Assembly (NCBI GenBank): GCA_027076325.1
Contig: JALTJZ010000018.1
Span: forward strand, 69,045 to 133,044
DNA from: Chromatiales bacterium
GTDB taxonomy: Bacteria; Pseudomonadota; Gammaproteobacteria; UBA6429; Thiohalophilaceae
Direction of reading: 5' to 3'
Length of the DNA: 64,000 nt
The notes below the pieces were generated by a model, which was not told where the DNA came from, ran no database searches, and saw only the letters and a list, made by a program, of their open reading frames with translations. How positions within the stretch are numbered: position 1 is the stretch's first letter; the number at the start of each line of letters is the position of its first letter. Made by a program: the position numbers and the translations under genes. This document shows positions 56,889-64,000 of this stretch, in pieces.

Positions 56889-59525
56889 TTAAAAAGGCAG
56901 TACCAACGAGTCATCCACCGCGAGCAGCACTTCTTTAAATTTCGCCTGCACCTTTTCCATGGCTTCTTTAGTTTGACCTTCGAAACGTAGCACTAAACAA
57001 GGGGTGGTGTTTGATGCACGCACCAAACCCCAGCCATCTGCATAGTCGGCTCGAATACCATCGATCATCGTAATATTGGCTTCACCAAAATCAGCATTGT
57101 CGAGCAATTTTTCGATAAAGGCATGCTGTGCACCTTCTCGCATTTTAATTTGTAACTCAGGCGTGTTAACTGAATCAGGCAAGCTCGCAAACACAACGCG
57201 AGGTTGACGGACATCAGCGGCTAAAATTTCCAGCAAGCGTGCACCACTGTACAAGCCGTCATCAAACCCGTACCAACGTTCTTTAAAGAAAATATGACCA
57301 CTCATTTCACCTGCCAGCAAGGCACCGGACTGCTTCATTTTCGACTTAATCAATGAATGACCGGTTTTCCACATTAATGGCTCACCGCCTTTTTCCCAAA
57401 TTACTTTGGTTAAATTACTGGTGCATTTAATATCAAAAATAATTTGTGCGCCAGGGTTACGTAGCAACACGTCTTCGGCAAATAACATCATTAAACGATC
57501 TGGCCAGATAATAGTGCCATCGGAACTCACTACTCCCAAACGGTCACCGTCACCGTCGAAGGCCAGACCCAGATCAGCTTTGTGTACTTTAACTGCTTCG
57601 ATTAAATCAACCAGGTTTTTAGGTTGACCCGGATCTGGATGGTGATTTGGAAATTTGCCGTCAATATCACAATACAATTCAATCACTTCACAGCCCATGG
57701 CATTATACAAACGCGGTGCAACACCACCGGCCACCCCATTACCACAGTCAATGACCACCTTCAGTGGGCGTTTTAATTTTACGTCAGAAACAATGCGGTT
57801 AAGGTATTTTTCCAGCATTGGAACGGTTGAATAATTGCCACTGCCCGTTACAAAATCATCAAGCTCAATGCGCTTCCTTAGAATCTGAATACTATCTTCG
57901 GCCAACGTTTCACCTGCCAGTACCATTTTAAAGCCATTATAATCCGGTGGGTTGTGACTACCTGTTAACATAACACCCGAGCCCTTAGTTAGCTCATGCG
58001 CTGAAAAATAAAGTAATGGTGTTGGCACCATACCCACATCAACCACGTCCACACCCGCCGCTAAAATACCTTTAACCAGAGCCTGACCTAATTCGGGTCC
58101 CGATAAGCGGCCATCGCGCGCAAAGGCAATACTGTTTACACCACGAATGGATGCTTCACTGCCCAATGCCTTGCCAATAAGTTCGGCATACTCAGTGGTT
58201 AAACTCACACCAACAATGCCGCGAATATCATAGGCTTTAAAAATTTCAGCCGGTGGATGGGGTGACATGACTTTATTCATGGATGCTTCCGCTGTCTCCT
58301 GAATGGACTGCTTTATACTCTGATTGCTTTTCTGGTTTGCTCTGTTCCGTTGTTCTTCAATCTTTTGCAGCGCTTCTTCATCAAGTTCTTTAACTTCCAT
58401 AGAAGCACTCGAGGCATACATGGCTGCTGAATCAAACTCCATTTCCATACTCGTCAGGCTTACACTGTCTTGATCAGAGTCACGCTCACGATCATGGTTC
58501 TGATTTACCAGCACATCATTTAGCTGTTTCGCCGCATCGTTAAACTCTTTCATTTCCATTTTATACTGGTATTTCTTATTACCTCGTAGCGTGCTCACAA
58601 CCAACCCAACTAAATTATCAATATCAGCTACTAATGCACGACTTAAGGATCGCCAGGACAAGAAAACAATCACTGCAAATATTCCTACGCCCGCAAATAA
58701 TAAAATATACGTTAATAATCGATCATATTCCGCATCAATACTCGCACTAGGCCAAATTCTGATTTCCCATTGAGTACCCTGTACCGGGTATTTATGCGGT
58801 GCATCATTCACCCTTAATGCCGTATCCCCTGTTTTACCAATTAATAGCGACTTATGTGACTGCCCTGCCAACTGATAAAGCTCCACATAATCCACGATAT
58901 TACTCAACTTTAACCATTCATTTAACATGTTAACGTTAACCGCAAGCTGCACATGGCCAATGACTTTTGTTTTTTCTTTATTTAAAACAGGATGCACAAA
59001 ATCGATATGTTGTTGTGCCGTGCCAAATACATGCGTTTCAACACCCGGAGGACGTTTAGTCTCACGCGACTTATTAAACATATCCACACAGGCAAAACCG
59101 ATATAAGGTGTTGTCCGTTGCGATGGCCGTAAACCACCTTCTTTTAAAAGCCTTAGCCGTAAAGCATTGGGGAAAAGTGTGGCCAGTTGCATTTGACGTT
59201 TAACTATACGCTCTGGGTTATCAGATAAAATTACTTCACGTGTATACGGATCTTTGGCAATAGCCGCCAGGCCTTCTGTATAACTCGCAACAGATAAACT
59301 TAAGTGACTTGCAAATTGATCAGCTGCACTTTGCTCAATCGCGCTGCTCTGATTATCAATAATATTCAGCGTACTCCAACGCATAATGTAGAGCATTACC
59401 ACGAAAGTGGCACTGAATAACACAAATGATAATAATGAAATGGTATTTAAGGTGAGCCCACCTTTTTTAATTGCCCCTTTCTTACGGCGCTTTGATGTGC
59501 GTAACGGTTTGTCCTGTTTTGCCAT
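56889..59525 (-). CDS. algC: Phosphomannomutase/phosphoglucomutase AlgC with membrane-anchored N-terminus
   Basis: 878 residues in two parts. The N-terminal half has a membrane helix (about 27-48), a periplasmic sensor-like domain and a second helix near 272-292 (LLTYILLFAGVGIFAVIVFLSW). An acidic linker follows. The C-terminal part from about 424 is a complete mutase: EIFKAYDIRGIVG, the phosphoserine loop GSHNPPDYNGFK, metal site FDGDGDRLGVV and AGEMSGHIFF. It converts mannose-6-P and glucose-6-P to 1-phosphates for LPS and exopolysaccharide. The long form also occurs in Pseudomonas genomes; the periplasmic domain's ligand is unknown. Confidence 0.93.
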   Translation of the reverse strand: MAKQDKPLRTSKRRKKGAIKKGGLTLNTISLLSFVLFSATFVVMLYIMRWSTLNIIDNQSSAIEQSAADQFASHLSLSVASYTEGLAAIAKDPYTREVILSDNPERIVKRQMQLATLFPNALRLRLLKEGGLRPSQRTTPYIGFACVDMFNKSRETKRPPGVETHVFGTAQQHIDFVHPVLNKEKTKVIGHVQLAVNVNMLNEWLKLSNIVDYVELYQLAGQSHKSLLIGKTGDTALRVNDAPHKYPVQGTQWEIRIWPSASIDAEYDRLLTYILLFAGVGIFAVIVFLSWRSLSRALVADIDNLVGLVVSTLRGNKKYQYKMEMKEFNDAAKQLNDVLVNQNHDRERDSDQDSVSLTSMEMEFDSAAMYASSASMEVKELDEEALQKIEEQRNRANQKSNQSIKQSIQETAEASMNKVMSPHPPAEIFKAYDIRGIVGVSLTTEYAELIGKALGSEASIRGVNSIAFARDGRLSGPELGQALVKGILAAGVDVVDVGMVPTPLLYFSAHELTKGSGVMLTGSHNPPDYNGFKMVLAGETLAEDSIQILRKRIELDDFVTGSGNYSTVPMLEKYLNRIVSDVKLKRPLKVVIDCGNGVAGGVAPRLYNAMGCEVIELYCDIDGKFPNHHPDPGQPKNLVDLIEAVKVHKADLGLAFDGDGDRLGVVSSDGTIIWPDRLMMLFAEDVLLRNPGAQIIFDIKCTSNLTKVIWEKGGEPLMWKTGHSLIKSKMKQSGALLAGEMSGHIFFKERWYGFDDGLYSGARLLEILAADVRQPRVVFASLPDSVNTPELQIKMREGAQHAFIEKLLDNADFGEANITMIDGIRADYADGWGLVRASNTTPCLVLRFEGQTKEAMEKVQAKFKEVLLAVDDSLVLPF

Positions 59526-59568
59526 AACTATTTACTAACCTTTAATCCCTGATTTAGCTTTTCTTGTT

Positions 59569-60024
59569 TTATCCGCGTCCAGTATGGCCAAAACCACCTT
59601 CTGCACGTTCGCTTTTATTAAATTCTGTCACAATATCAAATGCAGCCTGCACAACCGGTACAAATACCATCTGCGCAATACGCTCACCAATATCAATCGT
59701 AAAAGTTTCACTACCCCGGTTCCAGCAGGAAACAAATAACTGCCCCTGATAATCTGAATCAATTAGCCCCACCAGATTGCCCAGCACAATGCCATGCTTA
59801 TGGCCTAAACCTGAACGTGGCAAAATAACCGCGGCCAAAGCCGTGTCGCCAATATGAATCGCCATTCCCGTTGGTAGCAAATGGGTTTCTCCCGGATGAA
59901 TGGTTAAAGGCGCATCCAGGCAAGCGCGCAGGTCAATACCTGCCGAACCTTCGGTTGCATAATTAGGCATCTCGATTTCGTTGCCCAAACGCGCATCCAG
60001 TATTTTTAATTGAATCTTTTGCAT
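59569..60024 (-). CDS. dut: dUTP pyrophosphatase
   Basis: Hydrolyses dUTP to dUMP, keeping uracil out of DNA. The ATG at 60024 gives [14 protein letters not shown] and is preceded by GGAAAGGG at good spacing; an upstream in-frame TTG would cover that ribosome site and is rejected. 151 residues. The five trimeric dUTPase motifs are visible, including [44 protein letters not shown] and the C-terminal [10 protein letters not shown]. It follows coaBC on the minus strand. Confidence 0.96.
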   Translation of the reverse strand: MQKIQLKILDARLGNEIEMPNYATEGSAGIDLRACLDAPLTIHPGETHLLPTGMAIHIGDTALAAVILPRSGLGHKHGIVLGNLVGLIDSDYQGQLFVSCWNRGSETFTIDIGERIAQMVFVPVVQAAFDIVTEFNKSERAEGGFGHTGRG

Positions 60025-60077
60025 AACAACCCTTTCCTGCAAATGATGGTGAGCCCCCTCAACAACGCAGGCCTGTT

Positions 60078-61379
60078 TTAATTTTTTTTATCGTGACTAT
60101 GGCTTCTCAACTGAACAACATTCTCGACTTCCCGCTGTTCTTTATTAAGTCTACCTGACTGAATCGCATTATCATACTGTGACGCAATTAGGACAACGAG
60201 TTCTCTTGCCAGACGTGCCTTACTGGAAACACCTAACTCAAGCTCACCGCCATCCCAGAATAGTTTTAATGCATTATCATCACTGCCAAAGGTACCCTGA
60301 GTTTCTGTTGCAGCATGCCCAACCCAGTTCGCAACAATCATTTCCACACCTTTATCTTTTAATTTCTGGCGTGCGTGGAGTTCAAGATTTTCAGTTTCAG
60401 CCGCAAACCCAACGCTGAACAACCATGGGCTTTGGCGTTTAACTGTCGCTAAAATATCGGGATTGCGTTGCAGTTGTAACATCATGCTCTCAGTTGATTT
60501 TTTAATTTTTTCCGAATTTGCCAGTACCGGGCGATAATCGGCGACCGCTGCAGCAGCAATCAATATATCGGCTTTATGCGCAAGAGCTTGAGTCTGCTCA
60601 AGCATTTGTTCTGCCGTTGTCACGTGAATAGTTTTAACTGAGTGTGGCACAAGCAAACTTTTATCCACCGGCCCGCTAATTAATATTACTTCGGCGCCGG
60701 CTTCCATCGCAGCAGTCGCCAGTGCATAGCCCATTTTGCCTGAGCTATGGTTAGACAAATAACGCACCGGATCGATGGCTTCGCGTGTCGGCCCGGCCGT
60801 AATCAATACCGTTTGGCCGGTTAAGCTACCGGTTGCAAATACATCGGCTAGCGCATCAATTAAAGCATGCGGTTGCATTAATCGCCCTTCCCCGACTTCG
60901 CCACAGGCTTGCTCGCCACTATCGGGGCCAAACAACAGGACACCTCGACTGCGCAAAGTTTGCACATTTGTTTGGGTGGCCGGATCTTTCCACATTTGCT
61001 GGTTCATAGCCGGTGCCAGTGCCAGTGGCACATGGCTAGCTAAACACAAGGCACCCAGTAAATCATTCGCACGCCCCAAACAAAGCCGACTGATAAAATC
61101 AGCACTGGCCGGTGCCACCAGAATGACGTCTGCCCAACGCGCCAGTTCAATGTGGCCCATGGCCGCTTCGGCATCGTTATCTAAAAGGTGCTGGTGGACA
61201 GGATTACCCGATAAAGCCTGAAATGTTAGGGGTGTAACAAATTCGGTTGCGCCCTGGGTCATCACCACGCGAACATCGGCATTGGCATCGCGTAAACGCC
61301 GAATAATTTCACCGGCTTTATAAGCGGCAATGCTGCCGGTAATGCCCAATAAAATCCGTTTGTTAGCCAATCGCTTCAT
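60078..61379 (-). CDS. coaBC: Bifunctional phosphopantothenoylcysteine decarboxylase/synthetase
   Basis: Two steps of CoA synthesis in one protein of 433 residues. The CoaC flavoprotein part (1 to about 185) has [20 protein letters not shown], the APAMNQQMW active-site motif and the Cys of [13 protein letters not shown]. The CoaB part (from about 190) has [35 protein letters not shown] and the catalytic Lys in EKIKKS. The coaBC-dut-algC-argB order is conserved in gammaproteobacteria, and radC is divergent as usual. Confidence 0.96.
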   Translation of the reverse strand: MKRLANKRILLGITGSIAAYKAGEIIRRLRDANADVRVVMTQGATEFVTPLTFQALSGNPVHQHLLDNDAEAAMGHIELARWADVILVAPASADFISRLCLGRANDLLGALCLASHVPLALAPAMNQQMWKDPATQTNVQTLRSRGVLLFGPDSGEQACGEVGEGRLMQPHALIDALADVFATGSLTGQTVLITAGPTREAIDPVRYLSNHSSGKMGYALATAAMEAGAEVILISGPVDKSLLVPHSVKTIHVTTAEQMLEQTQALAHKADILIAAAAVADYRPVLANSEKIKKSTESMMLQLQRNPDILATVKRQSPWLFSVGFAAETENLELHARQKLKDKGVEMIVANWVGHAATETQGTFGSDDNALKLFWDGGELELGVSSKARLARELVVLIASQYDNAIQSGRLNKEQREVENVVQLRSHSHDKKN

Positions 61380-61504
61380 AAGTTATTCATTCTAACAAAA
61401 ATTTTACAATTCGCTGTGAAATAAACACATTTTCTCGTATATTCCATATATTTAAGGGCAAATAAAGCTGCCCAAAGTGGAAATAGATTGATAAGGAGAT
61501 CAGT

Positions 61505-62179
61505 ATGTCGATTACCGACTGGCCCACACTCGAGCGTCCGCGTGAAAAACTACTCGCACAAGGCTCAAAATCCCTTTCTGACGCTGAATTACTCGCCATT
61601 TTTCTACGTACCGGCATTAAAGGTAAAACGGCCGTCGATTTAGCCCGCGAGTTAATTAATAATTTTGGTGGTCTGCGCAATTTGCTTACCGCCAGCGAAA
61701 AAGACTTTTGCCAGCACCTCGGACTTGGCCCGGCAAAATATGCCCAGCTACAGGCTGTTTTAGAACTCAGCCAACGGCACCTGTTTGAATCACTCACCCG
61801 TAGCGACTCACTCACCAGCGCTGAGACCACCAAGCAGTATTTTCAGGCCAAAATGCGTGACTATCCACATGAAGTCTTTGCCTGCATTTACCTTGATAAC
61901 CGTAACCGGATCATTCAATATTGCGAGCTTTTTCAGGGAACACTGGCCGGTGCCAGTGTGTACCCGCGCGAAGTGGTCAAACAGGCCCTGTCTTATAATG
62001 CCGCTGCGGTAATTTTTGCACATAACCACCCATCCGGTATTGCCGAGCCCAGTCATGCTGACAAGCAAATTACCCAGCAACTACGAACAGCACTAAGCGT
62101 GGTCGAAATACGGGTGCTAGACCATATTATTGTGGGTGATGGCTATTGCGTATCGTTTACAGAAAGAGGATTATTGTAA
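61505..62179 (+). CDS. radC: RadC/YicR family JAMM protein
   Basis: 224 residues. The helix-hairpin-helix N-terminus ([27 protein letters not shown]) is followed by the MPN/JAMM domain with the metal motif [20 protein letters not shown] precedes the ATG. Once linked to DNA repair, but its cellular role is unproven. It is divergent from coaBC. Confidence 0.94.
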   Translation: MSITDWPTLERPREKLLAQGSKSLSDAELLAIFLRTGIKGKTAVDLARELINNFGGLRNLLTASEKDFCQHLGLGPAKYAQLQAVLELSQRHLFESLTRSDSLTSAETTKQYFQAKMRDYPHEVFACIYLDNRNRIIQYCELFQGTLAGASVYPREVVKQALSYNAAAVIFAHNHPSGIAEPSHADKQITQQLRTALSVVEIRVLDHIIVGDGYCVSFTERGLL

Positions 62180-62219
62180 TCAAGATTTAGTTTGGTATTT
62201 CTCAAGGAGCAGACTATAA

Positions 62220-63128
62220 ATGAAAAACAGCATATTAATACTCGTTAGCTCTGTTTATTTAACAGCCTGCTCCCTGTTTAATCCCGCACCGGCTTTACCC
62301 CCTTTTGCAGATATTCATCTGCACTTTAACTGGGATCACGAGGAATTATTAAGTGCAAAAGAGGCCGTTAATATTCTGAAAAAGCATAATGTTGTGCTTG
62401 CATCGGTGTCCAGCGTTCCTTCCGATTACGCCCTGAAACTAAAAGCAGCCGGTGGTGACTGGATTATTCCCTTTGTGTCCCCTTATTATCATCCCGCTAA
62501 TCGCCTCAACTGGTATTATGATAAAAAACTGGTGGCCGAAATACGCAAGCGACTTGAAACCGGTAACTATGCAGGCATTGGTGAGGTACATATTGTTGCC
62601 GGTATTGGCCCCCGCAGAGACAACCCGGTGTTTGTTGGCTTACTGGAATTAGCAAAAGAATTTAATCTTCCTTTTTTAATTCATACCGATGCAGGCGACC
62701 ACCGATTCTTTTTATCCATTTGCAGAAAATACCCACAAGTACGATTTCTGTGGGCGCATGCCGGTGGTGTATTAGGCCCCAAACAACTCGACCCTTTAAT
62801 GCAGGCCTGCCCAAATGTATGGCTGGATATGGCTGCACGCGATCCCTGGCACTATGATTTATTTGCCTATGACGATTATTCATTAATAGCCGGCTGGCGT
62901 GAGTTAATTATTAAATATCAGGATCGCATCGTCACCGGCACTGATCCCGTCTGGAACGCTCAGGATATCTACCGCTGGTACGAGGCTGATGAAGGCTGGG
63001 CACATTATTCCAAATTCCAGCATTTTCATCGTAACTGGATAAAACGCTTTCCGGCTGATATTGAAGAAAAATTACGTTTAACTAATGCACAACGATTTTT
63101 TGGAGTAAAGGGTCGAGCTTTGTTTTAA
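62220..63128 (+). CDS. Amidohydrolase-family lipoprotein
   Basis: 302 residues. A signal peptide ends in the lipobox LTAC with Cys17, so the mature protein is lipid-anchored in the envelope. The rest is an amidohydrolase-like TIM barrel: FADIHLHFNWDHEE (HxH metal motif), GIGEVHIVAG, PFLIHTDAGD, FLWAHAGGVLG and IVTGTDPVW near the C-terminal end, which supplies the last Asp. Related to the amidohydrolase-2/TatD-like group. Substrate unknown; AAGGAGC precedes the ATG. Confidence 0.82.
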   Translation: MKNSILILVSSVYLTACSLFNPAPALPPFADIHLHFNWDHEELLSAKEAVNILKKHNVVLASVSSVPSDYALKLKAAGGDWIIPFVSPYYHPANRLNWYYDKKLVAEIRKRLETGNYAGIGEVHIVAGIGPRRDNPVFVGLLELAKEFNLPFLIHTDAGDHRFFLSICRKYPQVRFLWAHAGGVLGPKQLDPLMQACPNVWLDMAARDPWHYDLFAYDDYSLIAGWRELIIKYQDRIVTGTDPVWNAQDIYRWYEADEGWAHYSKFQHFHRNWIKRFPADIEEKLRLTNAQRFFGVKGRALF

Positions 63129-63167
63129 ACCCGATAAAGGGAAGCTTATAACCAACCCCTGAACGCT

Positions 63168-63818
63168 TTATTGCTTCTGCATTTTTCGCCAAAGAAAAAA
63201 CCACGATAACCATAAAGTGAGTGACATGCCTATTGCTGCCATAACCACAGGCGTGGGGTTTTCCAGTGAACTGATTGAACCAACATAGGTAATAATAAGT
63301 GCATAAGGAACCGTGCCAAGACTGTACATGGTTAAAAACCTTGAAAAAGGCATACGCGTTGCCCCAGCCATGCAGCAACTCACTTCCGGCAAAATAGGCA
63401 TAGCCCGACAAATAACAAGAATAGCCGGACCATATTCCGAGTAATGGTTGTGAATATCTTCAAGCCGCTGTTTATCCTTATAGACATGGTTAAGTAACCG
63501 GTATCCATAAATACGACTGATCACGTAACCGGTTATTCCAGCAAGATACAACCCTCCCAATGTTGCCATTGCCCCCATTGGCCAGCCCAGGAAATACCCC
63601 GCCATAATGGAAACCGTCATCGTGGGAACAGAAATAAACAAGTCAGAAAACAATAAACCAACAACGATTGCAATTAAATACACAGGATGAATTTGCTGAG
63701 CCTTTTCCAGGGCACTATTAATCCCGTCCAGTGAGAGTACACCAGTGGCTTTAACAATAATAAATATACTTGCGAATACCAATGCAAGCACCAGCATTAT
63801 TTTAATCATATCTTTCAT
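63168..63818 (-). CDS. TVP38/TMEM64 (VTT domain) family membrane protein
   Basis: 216 residues with about five membrane segments. The VTT core is visible: FISVPTMTVSIMAGYFLGWPMGAMATLGGLYLAGITGYVISR, then ILVICRAMPILPEVSCCMAGATRMPFSRFL, the R-x-x-P-x-x-P re-entrant loop typical of DedA-like proteins. Related proteins scramble or transport lipids; the function here is not known. Its ATG overlaps the stop of the upstream partial frame (ATGA), suggesting coupling. Confidence 0.85.
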   Translation of the reverse strand: MKDMIKIMLVLALVFASIFIIVKATGVLSLDGINSALEKAQQIHPVYLIAIVVGLLFSDLFISVPTMTVSIMAGYFLGWPMGAMATLGGLYLAGITGYVISRIYGYRLLNHVYKDKQRLEDIHNHYSEYGPAILVICRAMPILPEVSCCMAGATRMPFSRFLTMYSLGTVPYALIITYVGSISSLENPTPVVMAAIGMSLTLWLSWFFLWRKMQKQ

Positions 63819-64000
63819 GGGTTGCTCAAGAATAAATTATGTTTACCGGCTAAAGAAGCCTGTAGTGCATTTTTAGTATCGAGCCCACAACAGCAAAATT
63901 GATTGCCTTCTACAGTATTGATGTTGCACGTTGTCCTGGGGTAGCACCCTGTACACTTAATTGAGCAAAAAAATGCAGCACAAAGGGTATAGTAACGAGC
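63815..64000 (-). CDS. C-terminal fragment of an unidentified Cys-rich gene, cut by the window edge
   Basis: On the minus strand 61 codons stay open from position 64000 to a TGA at 63815-63817, overlapping the TVP38 gene's ATG as ATGA. The peptide is rich in Cys (CSIKCTGC, then CCCG) and ends in AGKHNLFLSNP. The 4-base overlap with a downstream gene suggests a real coupled gene. I do not recognise the family, and an open stretch of this size can occur by chance. Confidence 0.4.
   Translation of the reverse strand, partial: ARYYTLCAAFFCSIKCTGCYPRTTCNINTVEGNQFCCCGLDTKNALQASLAGKHNLFLSNP

Noticed and set aside
56787..56990. 67-codon plus-strand frame across the MITE end and algC 3' end
   Set aside because: It spans a mobile-element boundary and the antisense of algC; not a gene.
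60025..60042. TTG start for dut
   Set aside because: The extra codons cover the GGAAAGGG ribosome site of the ATG at 60024.
61387..61833. 148-codon minus-strand frame opposite radC
   Set aside because: Antisense to radC, with no motif; radC has the clear JAMM signature.

Overview
The window is chromosomal DNA of a gammaproteobacterium, probably free-living, motile and Gram-negative. It is AT-leaning and dense with genes. The main evidence is conserved gene order typical of Pseudomonas-like and Thiotrichales/Chromatiales-like gammaproteobacteria: gshB beside pilGHIJK-chpABC; ftsY-ftsE-ftsX-rpoH; M16 peptidases-rsmD-coaD-ferredoxin-ggt; and coaBC-dut-algC-argB-slmA beside radC. I cannot name the genus. 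No rRNA, tRNA, CRISPR array, prophage or intact transposase is visible.

Layout. 1-1651: 3'-truncated transketolase (minus), preceded by a long leader region with competing inverted repeats. 2.1-3.5 kb: a redoxin and rsmJ. 3.5-7.6 kb: the activated-methyl cycle, metK, ahcY and metF. metK has a consensus sigma-70 promoter, a SAM-II-type aptamer and an intrinsic terminator; ahcY has an SAH riboswitch. 7.6-8.3 kb: rsmE. 8.3-20.7 kb (minus): a complete Pil-Chp type IV pilus chemotaxis system, pilG-pilH-pilI-pilJ-pilK-chpA-chpB-chpC, with a 2105-residue ChpA. 21.2-26.4 kb: gshB, apbE, a hydantoinase/oxoprolinase-like protein and a globin-coupled diguanylate cyclase. 26.5-32.2 kb: a Gld-type ABC exporter with GldG-like and DUF4340 partners, mutM, and a DUF1499 membrane protein. 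32.4-34.1 kb: a chemoreceptor with a haem-c motif behind a FliA (sigma-28)-type promoter. 34.1-40.1 kb (minus): ggt, ferredoxin, coaD, rsmD and two M16 peptidases. 40.2-45.3 kb: ftsYEX, a REC-REC-GGDEF protein and rpoH, whose promoter lies under a CIRCE operator.

45.3-56.9 kb is more variable. It is bracketed by two inverted copies of a small non-autonomous transposable element with terminal inverted repeats and 9-bp target duplications. Between them are an aldolase-Dabb fusion, the relic of a patatin-like phospholipase, a plasma-membrane-type H+-ATPase, an APC permease, a three-gene DCC/HTTM-like membrane operon, small envelope proteins and a TauE exporter, then core slmA and argB. 56.9-64 kb: membrane-anchored algC, dut, coaBC, radC, a lipoprotein amidohydrolase, a TVP38 membrane protein and the tail of a cut gene.

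The strongest non-coding observations are the paired SAM and SAH riboswitches on one methyl cycle, CIRCE control of rpoH, the FliA-type promoter of the haem chemoreceptor, and the MITE-like elements. The window shows two separate chemotaxis outputs: twitching through Pil-Chp, and flagellar, implied by the FliA-type promoter. It also has two diguanylate cyclases, one an oxygen or gas sensor and one with a response-regulator input.
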